From Siphonodentalium dalli (lineage: Eukaryota; Mollusca; Scaphopoda; Gadilida; Siphonodentaliidae), in contig CP136064.1 in the NCBI GenBank assembly GCA_032622095.1, positions 170,382,310-170,446,309 of the forward strand: a DNA stretch of 64,000 nucleotides, given 5' to 3'. Below the pieces are notes generated by a model, which ran no database searches, was not told where the DNA came from, and was given only the letters and a program-made list of their open reading frames with translations. A program made the position numbers and the translations under genes. This document shows, in pieces, positions 12,580 to 26,786 of this stretch (the stretch's first letter is position 1; each line of letters starts with the position of its first letter).

Positions 12580-12731
12580 GGGGTGTATATGTATGTGTAT
12601 ATGTGTGTACATGTAATTATTGATACACATAGGAATATTATATTATTGTTATTTTGTAATTGGGTCAGTTTCCATAATTTATGAAAAATAAATAAAGTTA
12701 TTCCCAGCCCGGACAACAAGTCAATTATCAA
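11703..12731 (-). CDS. SGNH/GDSL-type hydrolase ORF of a retroelement (ORF1)
   Basis: A 342-codon open frame. Residues 1 to about 72 are read through a (TA)n/(TG)n microsatellite and flank and are probably not part of the protein. Residues 75-160 are Pro/Lys/Ser-rich and basic, suiting nucleic-acid binding. From 170 the sequence matches the SGNH hydrolase plan: strand plus nucleophile motif 'VLIWGSSN' (Ser177), a glycine turn 'SYPGGSL' (about 195), block III 'NMGIND' (G228-D231) and block V 'DNIHW' (D317, H320). All catalytic positions are present. SGNH/esterase domains are known in ORF1 of some CR1 LINEs, in DIRS/Ngaro elements and in giant Athena Penelope elements, so this is most likely element-encoded and not a host esterase. 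The true start is unclear; in-frame ATGs exist at residues 118 and 159. Confidence 0.65.
11706..11712 (-). promoter_or_regulatory. Candidate -1 ribosomal frameshift slippery site T TTA AAC
   Basis: Read on the minus strand, ORF1 ends CAG TCT TTA AAC TAA. The heptamer T-TTA-AAC is in the exact register required for -1 slippage (X XXY YYZ), and the zero-frame stop follows at once. After slipping, the next codon is CTA at 11,706, which is in frame with the RT ORF (11,706-11,562 = 144). About 48 open codons link it to the first RT ATG. A downstream stimulatory structure has not been established here. Confidence 0.6.
12546..12576. repeat. (TA)n microsatellite
   Basis: Pure TA run at the upstream edge of the SGNH ORF, flanked by TG-rich simple sequence. 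It may mark the 5' truncation point of the retroelement. Confidence 0.9.
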
Positions 12732-12734
12732 AGT

Positions 12735-13470
12735 TAATTATCAAAGTCTCATTGAACTCTAGATTCAAACAAAAATATATTTATAATACATGCTGATTTT
12801 ACAGTCTGTGCAATTTTATCATGCTGCCAAGGTAGAGTAATTGAGATATCTTGTTTGTGTATATTAATTGAGGCAGCCTACTTAATGAGGCCAAAGTAAC
12901 ACCATCTGCCTAAATAATGCAGTAACTATATTATAATTTTGAGGTATTATTATGTTATCAAATAAAAATAGCACCATGTTTTACTAGAACATGTATATAT
13001 AAATAATGTCATTGGAGGTAAGGATTACTGATCATATACATATATAAATCAGTCTCAATAATTGGAGTCAACTCAAAAAACATAGATATACATCTACCAC
13101 AACAGTAAATTAATAACACATCATGGTGGCATGGGCCAACTTTAACTTTAATACTGCCTCTTCCACATCAATCCAGTTAAATTCCACCAAGTTGCCACCT
13201 ACAGTGTGTAAACAGAATTGTGTGTACCGTGAATGCCACATACTAAAGCACAGATATATAATTATTCATTTGTATGTGTACATATTGCCATAATATGATA
13301 TATATTATATATTAGATTGATTATATACATTATGAGTATTATTTGTTGCAGATCCATAACTAATGATAAATTCTGTGCGCATACATATATATGAGAAAAT
13401 TATCATTGTGTCTACTTCGAATGTCATTGAAAAATGCCCTTTGCAAATTTGCATAATTTTACTTAATAAT
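12735..13470. other. No gene seen
   Basis: AT-rich DNA with TATA-rich patches, no long frame and no splice-bounded exon. Confidence 0.35.
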
Positions 13471-13473
13471 TAT

Positions 13474-13614
13474 ATATGTATGTATGTGTGTATGTATGTA
13501 TGTATGTATGTATCTATATGTATGTATATATGTATATATATGTGTATATATCTATATATATATATGTATGTATAGGTGTATGTATATGTATGTATATGTA
13601 TATGGATATATATA

Positions 13615-13646
<32 letters not shown>
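13474..13646. repeat. (TATG)n/(TA)n microsatellite
   Basis: TATG and TA runs directly abut the left terminal domain of the 26 kb inverted element. The right end abuts a similar (TA)n, consistent with insertion into TA-rich sequence. Confidence 0.9.
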
Positions 13647-13650
<4 letters not shown>

Positions 13651-14090
13651 TGTACGATTCTGTTAGCCAACCGCGTACCGCGATCGCGCCCCGCGATCGC
13701 GATCGTAAATCGCGATCAGATCGTATATACCAACCGACATCATAAATATGTCATTGTGGTCAGCGCACCAGTGGTAATTAAAATAACACCCTACAGAGCC
13801 CAGATTTATCAGAACGAGCTCAGCACTAGTCCCGACATTAGCCTTGACCTTGACCTCGCTCATATATGCTCATATAGGCATGTTTCTGGACCTCGACCGA
13901 TCCGACTAAAATTTAATATGTAGGCATACTTTGATCCCGGGAACAATACGGGTGGGTCAAATTTCACATGCGATCGCGTCCTTGACCCTGACCTCTCTCA
14001 TATATGCTCATCTAGGCATGTTTCTGGACCTTGACCGATCCCACTCAAATTTGGTATATATGCCTACTTTGATCCCGGGAACAATTAGTT
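13647..14090 (+). repeat. Left terminal domain of the inverted element
   Basis: Begins 'gagatgtacgattctgtt', then a cluster of GCGATCGC palindromes (13,671-13,725). Next is a stretch resembling the satellite monomer (from 13,749: 'gtcattgtggtcagc', 'cagcac.agtcccgacatt'). It ends with two direct copies of a roughly 107 bp block (about 13,841-13,952 and 13,979-14,087), each ending 'tttgatcccgggaacaat'. Confidence 0.8.
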
Positions 14091-17000
14091 GATGCATATG
14101 TGTAGACAGTGTGACCTCTGGTAGTGGAAAACCGCTCCACGCAGTTGAAATTTGGTAAAAACAGGTCATCACGGACTTCAATACGTCTATGTACAAACCC
14201 GAACATTATCGCTATTATGGCCCGTTTTTAGGGCTCCTAGACACCCCACACGCATAACCCACGAACATAACAGGTATGTCATTGTGGTCGACACATCAGC
14301 CCTAATTACAATTTATCCCCACGCAGCTGGATTTCTAGAGCACGAGGTCAGCACGGGTCCCGACATATTCTTCGTGATTTCATATAAATTGGCATTTCTA
14401 CCTAATTTCGAGGTACCAGGACACTCTACAGAGATATCCCTCCACATTAGTTGATGCATATTTGTATAGAGTGTGACCGCTGGTAGTGGAAAACCACCCA
14501 CGCAGTTGAAATTTGGCAAAAGCAGGTCATCACGGAATTCAATACTTCTATGTACAAACCGAACATGATCGCTATTATGGCCCGTTTTTAGGGCTCCAGG
14601 ACACCACACAGGCATAACCCACGAATATAGCAGGTATGTCATTGTGGTCAACACATCATCCCTAATTACAATTTAACCCCACGCAGCTGAATTTCTAGAG
14701 CACGAGGTCAGCACGGGTCCCGACATATTCGTCGTGATTTCATATAAATTGGCATTTCTACCTAATTTCGAGGTACCAGGACACTCTACAGAGATATCCC
14801 TCCACATTAGTTGATGCATATGTGTAGAGAGTGTGACCGCTGGTAGTGGAAAACCACCCCACGCAGTTGAAATTTGGTAAAAACAGGTCATCACGGACTT
14901 CAATACGTCTATGTACAAACCGAACATTATCGCTAGTATGGCCCGTTTTTAGGGCTCCAGGACACCACACACGCATAACCCACGAACATATCAGGCATGT
15001 CATTGTGGTCAACACATCATCCCTATTTACAATTTAACCCCACGCAGCTGGATTTCTAGAGCACGAGGTCAGCACGGGTCCCGACATATTCATCGTGATT
15101 TCATATAAATTGGCATTTCTACCTAATTTCGAGGTACCAGGACACTCTACAGAGATAACCCTCCACATTAGTTGATTCATATGTGTAGACAGTGTGACCG
15201 CCGGTAGTGTAAAGCCGCCCCACGCAGTTGAAATTTGGTAAAAACAGGTCATCACGGACTTCAATACGTCTATGTACAAACCGAACATTATCGCTATTAT
15301 GGCCCGTTTTTAGGGCTCCAGGACACCACACACGCATAACCCACGAACATATCAGGCATGTCATTGTGGTCAACAAATCATCCCTATTTACAATTTAACC
15401 CCACGCAGCTGGATTTCTAGAGCACGAGGTCAGCACGGGTCCCGACATATTCGTCGTGATTTCATATAAATTGGCATTTCTACCTAATTTCGAGGTACCA
15501 GGACACTCTACAGAGATATCCCTCCACATTAGTTGATGCATATGTGTAGAGAGTGTGACCGCTGGTAGTGCAAAAACCACCCCACGCAGTTGAAATTTGG
15601 TAAAAACAGGTCATCACGGACTTCAATACGTCTATGTACAAACCGAATATTATCGCTAGTATGGGCCGTTTTTAGGGCTCCAGGACACCACATACGCATA
15701 ACCGACGAACATAACAGGCATGTCATTGGGGTCAACACATCATCCCTATTTACAATTTAACCCCACGCAGCTGGATTTCTAGAGCACGAGGTCAGCACGG
15801 GTCCCGACATATTCGTCGTGATTTCATATAAATTGGCATTTCTACCTAATTTCGAGGTACCAGGACACTCTACAGAGATATCCCTCCACATTAGTTGATG
15901 CATATGTGTAGAGAGTGTGACCGCTGGTAGTGGAAAACCACCCCACGCAGTTGAAATTTGGTAAAAACAGGTCATCACGGACTTCAATACGTCTATGTAC
16001 AAACCGAACATTATCGCTAGTATGGCCCGTTTTTAGGGCTCCAGGACACCACACACGCATAACCCACGAACATAACAGGCATGTCATTGTGGTCAACACA
16101 TCATCCCTATTTACAATTTAACCCCACGCAGCTGGATTTCTAGAGCACGAGGTCAGCACGGGTCCCGACATATTCGTCGTGATTTAATATAAATTGGCAT
16201 TTCTACCTAATTTCGAGGTACCAGGACAATCTACAGAGATATCCCTCCACATTAGTTGATGCATATGTGTAGAGAGTGTGACCGCTGGTAGTGGAAAACC
16301 ACCCCACGCAGTTGAAATTTGGTAAAAACAGGTCATCACGGACTTCAATACGTCTATGTACAAACCGAACATTATCGCTAGTATGGCCCGTTTTTAGGGC
16401 TTCAGGACACCACATACGCATAACCCACGAACATAACAGGCATGTCATTGTGGTCAACACATCATCCCTATTTACAATTTAACCCCACGCAGCTGGATTT
16501 CTAGAGCACGAGGTCAGCACGGGTCCCGACATATTCGTCGTGATTTCATATAAATTGGCATTTCTACCTAATTTCGAGGTACCAGGACACTCTACAGAGA
16601 TAACCCTCCACATTAGTTGATTCATATGTGTAGACAGTGTGACCGCTGGTAGTGTAAAGCCGCCCCACGCAGTTGAAATTTGGTAAAAACAGGTCATCAC
16701 GGACTTCAATACGTCTATGTACAAACCGAACATTATCGCTATTATGGCCCGTTTTTAGGGCTCCAGGACACCACACACGCATAACCCAAGAACATAACAG
16801 GCATGTCATTGTGGTCAACACATCATCCCTATTTACAATTAAACCCCACGCAGCTGGATTTCTAGAGCACGAGGTCAGCACGGGTCCCGACATATTCGTC
16901 GTGATTTCATATAAATTGGCATTTCTACCTAATTTCGAGGTACCAGGACACTCTACAGAGATATCCCTCCACATTAGTTGATGCATATGTGTAGAGAGTG

Positions 17001-20000
17001 TGACCGCTGGTAGTGGAAAACCACCCCACGCAGTTGAAATTTGGTAAAAACAGGTCATCACGGACTTCAATACGTCTATGTACAAACCGAACATTATCGC
17101 TATTATGGCCCGTTTTTAGGGCTCCAGGACACCACACACGCATAACCCACGAACATATCAGGCATGTCATTGTGGTCAACACATCAGCCATATTTACAAT
17201 TTAACACCACGCAGCTGGATTTCTAGAGCACGAGGTCAGCACGGGTCCCGACATATTCGTCGTGATTTCATATAAATTGGCATTTCTACCTAATTTCGAG
17301 GTAACAGGACACTCTACAGAGATATCCCTCCACATTAGTTGATTCATATGTGTAGACAGTGTGACCGCTAGTAGTGTAAAGCCGCCCCACGCAGTTGAAA
17401 TTTGGTAAAAACAGGTCATCACGGACTTCAATACGTCTATGTACAAACCGAACATTATCGCTATTATGGCCCGTTTTTAGGGCTCCAGGACACCACACAC
17501 GCATAACCCACGAACATATCAGGCATGTCATTGTGGTCAACACATCATCCCTATTTACAATTTAACCCCACGCAGCTGGATTTCTAGAGCACGAGGTCAG
17601 CACGGGTCCCGACATATTCGTCGTGATTTCATATAAATTGGCATTTCTACCTAATTTCGAGGTACCAGGACACTCTACAGAGATATCCCTCCACATTAGT
17701 TGATGCATATGTGTAGACAGTGTGACCGCTGGTATTGGAAAACCACCCCACGCAGTTGAAATTTTGTAAAAACAGGTCATCACGGACTTCAATACGTCTA
17801 TGTACAAACCGAACATTATCGCTAGTATGGCCCGTTTTTAGGGCTCCAGGACACCACACACGCATAACCCACGAACATATCAGGCATGTCATTGTGGTCA
17901 ACACATCATCCCTATTTACAATTTAACCCCACGCAGCTGGATTTCTAGAGCACGAGGTCAGCACGGGTCCCGACATATTCGTCGTGATTTCATATAAATT
18001 GGCATTTCTACCTAATTTCGAGGTACCAGGACACTCTACAGAGATATCCCTCCACATTAGTTGATGCATATGTGTAGAGAGTGTGACCGCTGGTAGTGGA
18101 AAACCACCCCACGCAGTTGAAATTTGGTAAAAACAGGTCATCACGGACTGCAATACGTCTATGTACAAACCGAACATTATCGCTAGTATGGCCCGTTTTT
18201 AGGGCTCCAGGACACCACACACGCATAACCCACGAACATAACAGGCATTTCATTGTGGTCAACACATCATCCCTATTTACAATTTAACCCCACGCAGCTG
18301 GATTTCTAGAGCACGAGGTCAGCACGGGTTCCGACATATTCGTCGTGATTTCATATAAATTGGCATTTCTACCTAATTTCGAGGTACCAGGACACTCTAC
18401 AGAGATATCCCTCCACATTAGTTGATGCATATGTGTAGAGAGTGTGACCGCTGGTAGTGGAAAACCACCCCACGCAGTTGAAATTTGGTAAAAACAGGTC
18501 ATCACGGACTTCAATACGTCTATGTACAAACCGAACATTATCGCTAGTATGGCCCGTTTTTAGGGCTCCAGGACACCACACACGCATAACCCACGAACAT
18601 AACAGGCATTTCATTGTGGTCAACACATCATCCCTATTTACAATTTAACCCCACGCAGCTGGATTTCTAGAGCACGAGGTCAGCACGGGTCCCGACATAT
18701 TCGTCGTGATTTCATATAAATTGGCATTTCTACCTAATTTCGAGGTACCAGGACACTCTACAGAGATATCCCTCCACATTAGTTGATGCATATGTGTAGA
18801 GAGTGTGACCGCTGGTAGTGGAAAACCACCCCACGCAGTTGAAATTTGGTAAAAACAGGTCATCACGGACTTCAATACGTCTATGTACAAACCGAATATT
18901 ATCGCTAGTATGGCCCGTTTTTAGGGCTCCAGGACACCACATACGCATAACCCACGAACATAACAGGCATGTCATTGGGGTCAACACATCATCCCTATTT
19001 ACAATTTAACCCCACGCAGCTGGATTTCTAGAGCACGAGGTCAGCACGGGTCCCGACATATTCGTCGTGATTTCATATAAATTGGCATTTCTACCTAATT
19101 TCGAGGTACCAGGACACTCTACAGAGATATCCCTCCACATTAGTTGATGCATATGTGTAGAGAGTGTGGCCGCTGGTAGTGGAAAACCACCCCACGCAGT
19201 TGAAATTTTGTAAAAACAGGTCATCACGGACTTCAATACGTCTATGTACAAACCGAACATTATCGCTAGTATGGCCCGTTTTTAGGGCTCCAGGACACCA
19301 CACACGCATAACCCACGAACATAACAGGCATGTCATTGTGGTCAACACATCATCCCTATTTACAATTTAACCCCACGCAGCTGGATTTCTAGAGCACGAG
19401 GTCAGCACGGGTCCCGACATATTCGTCGTGATTTCATATAAATTGGCATTTCTACCTAATTTCGAGGTACCAGGACACTCTACAGAGATATCCCTCCACA
19501 TTAGTTGATGCATATGTGTAGAGAGTGTGACCGCTGGTAGTGGAAAACCACCCCACGCAGTTGAAATTTGGTAAAAACAGGTCATCACGGACTTCAATAC
19601 GTCTATGTACAAACCGAGCATTATCGCTAGTATGGCCCGTTTTTAGGGCTCCAGGACACCACACACGCATAACCCACGAACATAACAGGCATTTCATTGT
19701 GGTCAACACATCATCCCTATTTACAATTTAACCCCACGCAGCTGGATTTCTAGAGCACGAGGTCAGCACGGGTCCCGACATATTCGTCGTGATTTCATAT
19801 AAATTGGCATTTCTACCTAATTTCGAGGTACCAGGACACTCTACAGAGATATCCCTCCACATTAGTTGATGCATATGTGTAGAGATTGTGACCGCTGGTA
19901 GTGGAAAACCACCCCACGCAGTTGAAATTTGGTAAAAACAGGTCATCACGGACTTCAATACGTCTATGTACAAACCGAATATTATCGCTAGTATGGCCCG

Positions 20001-23000
20001 TTTTTAGGGCTCCAGGACACCACATACGCATAACCCACGAACATAACAGGCATGTCATTGGGGTCAACACATCATCTCTATTTACAATTTAACCCCACGC
20101 AGCTGGATTTCTAGAGCACGAGGTCAGCACGGGTCCCGACATATTCGTCGTGATTTCATATAAATTGGCATTTCTACCTAATTTCGAGGTACCAGGACAC
20201 TCTACAGAGATAACCCTCCACATTAGTTGATTCATATGTGTAGACAGTGTGACCGCTGGTAGTGTAAAGCCGCCCCACGCAGTTGAAATTTGGTAAAAAC
20301 AGGTCATCACGGACTTCAATACGTCTATGTACAAACCGAACATTATCGCTATTATGGCCCGTTTTTAGGGCTCCAGGACACCACACACGCATAACCCACG
20401 AACATATCAGGCATGTCATTGTGGTCAACACATCATCCCTATTTACAATTTAACCCCACGCAGCTGGATTTCTAGAGCACGAGGTCAGCACGGGTCCCGA
20501 CATATTCGTCGTGATTTCATATAAATTGGCATTTCTACCTAATTTCGAGGTACCAGGACACTCTACAGAGATATCCCTCCACATTAGTTGATGCATATGT
20601 GTAGAGAGTGTGACCGCTGGTAGTGGAAAACCACCCCACGCAGTTGAAATTTGGTAAAAACAGGTCATCACGGACTTCAATACGTCTATGTACAAACCGA
20701 ACATTATCGCTAGTATGGCCCGTTTTTAGGGCTCCAGGACACCACACACGCATAACCCACGAACATAACAGGCATGTCATTGTGGTCAACACATCATCCC
20801 TATTTACAATTTAACCCCACGCAGCTGGATTTCTAGAGCACGAGGTCAGCACGGGTCCCGACATATTCGTCGTGATTTCATATAAATTGGCATTTCTACC
20901 TAATTTCGAGGTACCAGGACAATCTACAGAGATATCCCTCCTCATTAGTTGATGCATATGTGTAGAGAGTGTGACCGCTGGTAGTGGAAAACCACCCCAC
21001 GCAGTTGAAATTTGGTAAAAACAGGTCATCACGGACTTCAATACGTCTATGTACAAACCGAACATTATCGCTAGTATGGCCCGTTTTTAGGGCTCCAGGA
21101 CACCACATACGCATAACCCACGAACATAACAGGCATGTCATTGTGGTCAACACATCATCCCTATTTACAATTTAACCCCACGCAGCTGGATTTCTAGAGC
21201 ACGAGGTCAGCACGGGTCCCGACATATTCGTCGTGATTTCATATAAATTGGCATTTCTACCTAATTTCGAGGTACCAGGACACTCTACAGAGATATCCCT
21301 CCACATTAGTTGATGCATATGTGTAGAGAGTGTGACCGCTGGTAGTGGAAAACCACCCCACGCAGTTGAAATTTGGTAAAAACAGGTCATCACGGACTTC
21401 AATACGTCTATGTACAAACCGAATATTATCGCTAGTATGGCCCGTTTTTAGGGCTCCAGGACACCACATACGCATAACCCACGAACATAACAGGCATGTC
21501 ATTGGGGTCAACACATCATCCCTATTTACAATTTAACCCCACGCAGCTGGATTTCTAGAGCACGAGGTCAGCACGGGTCCCGACATATTCGTCGTGATTT
21601 CATATAAATTGGCATTTCTACCTAATTTCGAGGTACCAGGACACTCTACAGAGATAACCCTCCACATTAGTTGATTCATATGTGTAGACAGTGTGACCGC
21701 TGGTAGTGTAAAGCCGCCCCACGCAGTTGAAATTTGGTAAAAACAGGTCATCACGGACTTCAATACGTCTATGTACAAACCGAACATTATCGCTATTATG
21801 GCCCGTTTTTAGGGCTCAAGGACACCACACACGCATAACCCACGAACATATCAGGCATGTCATTGTGGTCAACACATCATCCCTATTTACAATTTAACCC
21901 CACGCAGCTGGATTTCTAGAGCACGAGGTCAGCACGGGTCCCGACATATTCGTCGTGATTTCATATAAATTGGCATTTCTACCTAATTTCGAGGTACCAG
22001 GACACTCTACAGAGATATCCCTCCACATTAGTTGATGCATATGTGTAGAGAGTGTGACCGCTGGTAGTGGAAAACCACCCCACGCAGTTGAAATTTGGTA
22101 AAAACAGGTCATCACGGACTTCAATACGTCTATGTACAAACCGAACATTATCGCTAGTATGGCCCGTTTTTAGGGCTCCAGGACACCACACACGCATAAC
22201 CCACGAACATAACAGGCATGTCATTGTGGTCAACACATCATCCCTATTTACAATTTAACCCCACGCAGCTGGATTTCTAGAGCACGAGGTCAGCACGGGT
22301 CCCGACATATTCGTCGTGATTTCATATAAATTGGCATTTCTACCTAATTTCGAGGTACCAGGACAATCTACAGAGATATCCCTCCACATTAGTTGATGCA
22401 TATGTGTAGAGAGTGTGACCGCTGGTAGTGGAAAACCACCCCACGCAGTTGAAATTTGGTAAAAACAGGTCATCACGGACTTCAATACGTCTATGTACAA
22501 ACCGAACATTATCGCTAGTATGGCCCGTTTTTAGGGCTCCAGGACACCACATACGCATAACCCACGAACATAACAGGCATGTCATTGTGGTCAACACATC
22601 ATCCTTATTTACAATTTAACCCCACGCAGCTGGATTTATAGAGCCCGAGGTCAGCAAGGGTCCCGACATATTCGTCGTGATTTCATATAAATTGGAATTT
22701 CTACCTAATTTCGAGGTACCAGGACACTCTACAGAGATAACCCTCCACATTAGTTGATTCATATGTGCAGACAGTGTGACCGCTGGTAGTGGAAAACCAC
22801 CCACGCAGTTGAAATTTGGCAAAAGCAGGTCATCACGGACTTCAATACGTCTATGTACAAACCGAACATGATCGCTATTATGGCCCGTTTTTAGGGCTCC
22901 AGGACACCACACACGCATAACCCGCGAACATAACAGGCATGTCATTGTGGTCAACACATCAGCCATATTTACAATTTAACCCCACGCAGCTGGATTTCTA

Positions 23001-26000
23001 GAGCACGAGGTCAGCACGGGTCCCGACATATTCGTCGTGATTTCATATAAATTGGCATTTCTACCTAATTTCGAGGTACCAGGACACTCTACAGAGATAT
23101 CCCTCCACATTAGTTGATGCATATGTGTAGAGAGTGTGACCGCTGGTAGTGGAAAACCACCCCACGCAGTTGAAATTTGGTAAAAACAGGTCATCACGGA
23201 CTTCAATACGTCTATGTACAAACCGAACATTATCGCTAGTATGGCCCGTTTTTAGGGCTCCAGGACACCACACACGCATAACCCACGAACATAACAGGCA
23301 TGTCATTGTGGTCAACACATCATCCCTATTTACAATTTAACCCCACGCAGCTGGATTTCTAGAGCACGAGGTCAGCACGGGTCCCGACATATTCGTCGTG
23401 ATTTCATATAAATTGGCATTTCTACCTAATTTCGAGGTACCAGGACAATCTACAGAGATATCCCTCCACATTAGTTGATGCATATGTGTAGAGAGTGTGA
23501 CCGCTGGTAGTGGAAAACCACCCCACGCAGTTGAAATTTGGTAAAAACAGGTCATCACGGACTTCAATACGTCTATGTACAAACCGAACATTATCGCTAG
23601 TATGGCCCGTTTTTAGGGCTCCAGGACACCACATACGCATAACCCACGAACATAACAGGCATGTCATTGTGGTCAACACATCATCCCTATTTACAATTTA
23701 ACCCCACGCAGCTGGATTTCTAGAGCACGAGGTCAGCACGGGTCCCGACATATTCGTCGTGATTTCATATAAATTGGCATTTCTACCTAATTTCGAGGTA
23801 CCAGGACACTCTACAGAGATATCCCTCCACATTAGTTGATGCATATGTGTAGAGAGTGTGACCGCTGGTAGTGGAAAACCACCCCACGCAGTTGAAATTT
23901 GGTAAAAACAGGTCATCACGGACTTCAATACGTCTATGTACAAACCGAATATTATCGCTAGTATGGCCCGTTTTTAGGGCTCCAGGACACCACATACGCA
24001 TAACCCACGAACATAACAGGCATGTCATTGGGGTCAACACATCATCCCTATTTACAATTTAACCCCACGCAGCTGGATTTCTAGAGCACGAGGTCAGCAC
24101 GGGTCCCGACATATTCGTCGTGATTTCATATAAATTGGCATTTCTACCTAATTTCGAGGTACCAGGACACTCTACAGAGATAACCCTCCACATTAGTTGA
24201 TTCATATGTGTAGACAGTGTGACCGCTGGTAGTGTAAAGCCGCCCCACGCAGTTGAAATTTGGTAAAAACAGGTCATCACGGACTTCAATACGTCTATGT
24301 ACAAACCGAACATTATCGCTATTATGGCCCGTTTTTAGGGCTCAAGGACACCACACACGCATAACCCACGAACATATCAGGCATGTCATTGTGGTCAACA
24401 CATCATCCCTATTTACAATTTAACCCCACGCAGCTGGATTTCTAGAGCACGAGGTCAGCACGGGTCCCGACATATTCGTCGTGATTTCATATAAATTGGC
24501 ATTTCTACCTAATTTCGAGGTACCAGGACACTCTACAGAGATATCCCTCCACATTAGTTGATGCATATGTGTAGAGAGTGTGACCGCTGGTAGTGGAAAA
24601 CCACCCCACGCAGTTGAAATTTGGTAAAAACAGGTCATCACGGACTTCAATACGTCTATGTACAAACCGAACATTATCGCTAGTATGGCCCGTTTTTAGG
24701 GCTCCAGGACACCACACACGCATAACCCACGAACATAACAGGCATGTCATTGTGGTCAACACATCATCCCTATTTACAATTTAACCCCACGCAGCTGGAT
24801 TTCTAGAGCACGAGGTCAGCACGGGTCCCGACATATTCGTCGTGATTTCATATAAATTGGCATTTCTACCTAATTTCGAGGTACCAGGACAATCTACAGA
24901 GATATCCCTCCACATTAGTTGATGCATATGTGTAGAGAGTGTGACCGCTGGTAGTGGAAAACCACCCCACGCAGTTGAAATTTGGTAAAAACAGGTCATC
25001 ACGGACTTCAATACGTCTATGTACAAACCGAACATTATCGCTAGTATGGCCCGTTTTTAGGGCTCCAGGACACCACATACGCATAACCCACGAACATAAC
25101 AGGCATGTCATTGTGGTCAACACATCATCCTTATTTACAATTTAACCCCACGCAGCTGGATTTATAGAGCCCGAGGTCAGCAAGGGTCCCGACATATTCG
25201 TCGTGATTTCATATAAATTGGAATTTCTACCTAATTTCGAGGTACCAGGACACTCTACAGAGATAACCCTCCACATTAGTTGATTCATATGTGCAGACAG
25301 TGTGACCGCTGGTAGTGAAAAACCACCCACGCAGTTGAAATTTGGCAAAAGCAGGTCATCACGGACTTCAATACGTCTATGTACAAACCGAACATGATCG
25401 CTATTATGGCCCGTTTTTAGGGCTCCAGGACACCACACACGCATAACCCGCGAACATAACAGGCATGTCATTGTGGTCAACACATCAGCCATATTTACAA
25501 TTTAACCCCACGCAGCTGGATTTCTAGAGCACGAGGTCAGCACGGGTCCCGACATATTCTTCGTGATTTCATATAAATTGGCATTTCTACCTAATTTCGA
25601 GGTACCAGGACACTCTACAGAGATAACCCTCCACATTAGTTGATTCATATGTGTAGACAGTGTGACCGCTGGTAGTGTAAAGCCGCCCCACGCAGTTGAA
25701 ATTTGGTAAAAACAGGTCATCACGGACTTCAATACGTCTATGTACAAACCGAACATGATCGCTATTATGGCCCGTTTTTAGGGCTCCAGGACACCACACA
25801 CGCATAACCCACGAACATATCAGGCATGTCATTGTGGTCAGCACATCATCCCAATTTACAATTTAACCCCACGCAGCTGGATTTCTAGAGCACGAGGTCA
25901 GCACGGGTCCCGACATATTCGTCGTGATTTCATATAAATTGGCATTTCTACCTAATTTCGAGGTACAAGGACACTCTACAGAGATAACCCTCCACATTAG

Positions 26001-26786
26001 TTGATTCATATGTGTAGACAGTGTGACCGCTGGTAGTGTAAAGCCGCCCCACGCAGTTGAAATTTGGTAAAAACAGGTCATCACGGACTTCAATACGTCT
26101 ATGTACAAACCGAACATTATCGCTATTATGGCCCGTTTTTAGGGCTCCAGGACACCACACACGCATAACCCACGAACATATCAGGCATGTCATTGTGGTC
26201 AACACATCATCCCTATTTACAATTTAACCCCACGCAGCTGGATTTCTAGAGCACGAGGTCAGCACGGGTCCCGACATATTCGTCGTGATTTCATATAAAT
26301 TGGCATTTCTACCTAATTTCGAGGTACCAGGACACTCTACAGAGATATCCCTCCACATTAGTTGATTCATATGTGTAGACAGTGTGACCGCTGGTAGTGT
26401 AAAGCCGCCCCACGCAGTTGAAATTTGGTAAAAACAGGTCATCACGGACTTCAATACGTCTATGTACAAACCGAACATTATCGCTAGTTTGGCCCGTTTT
26501 TAGGGCTCCAGGACACTCCACACACATAACCCATGAACACAACAGGTATGCCATTGTGGTCAACACATCAGCCCTATTTACAATTTAACCCCACGCAGCT
26601 GGATTTCTAGAGCACGAGGTCAGCACGGGTCTGGACATATTCGTCGTGATTTCATATAAATTGGCATTTCTACCTAATTTCGAGGTACCAGGACACTCTA
26701 CAGAGATAACCCTCCACATTAGTTGATTCATATGTGTAGACAGTGTGACCGCTGGTAGTGTAAAGCCGCCCCACGCAGTTGAAATT
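14088..26786 (-). repeat. 361 bp satellite array, left arm (about 35 units)
   Basis: Head-to-tail monomers of 361 bp, with single units of 360 or 362, are marked by 'acattagttgat', 'cgcagttgaaattt' and 'gcccgtttttagggct'. Most are highly similar; the outermost units are slightly more diverged. Monomer classes are visible: 'gttgattcat/gtaaagccgcc', 'gttgatgcat/gaaaaccacc', 'ggacaatcta', 'cattggggtc' and a 360 bp class with 'tttatagagcccg'. The array ends abruptly at 26,786 in a truncated MITE. Each monomer has 84-85 codon frames in two registers, but 361 is not a multiple of three and I do not call them genes. Confidence 0.95.

Noticed and set aside
11703-12731. Host esterase gene
   Set aside because: The ORF has no introns, overlaps a retroelement RT ORF through a slippery site and is preceded by microsatellite; an element-borne hydrolase is the simpler reading.
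13363-13745. Tyr/Ile/Met-rich frames near 13.5 kb
   Set aside because: Translations of TATG/TA microsatellite.
14152-26566. Dozens of 84-113 codon frames on both strands in the left satellite array
   Set aside because: They repeat every 361 bp, a length not divisible by three, appear in several registers, and stay open because the monomers are homogenised. No start context or domain supports translation.
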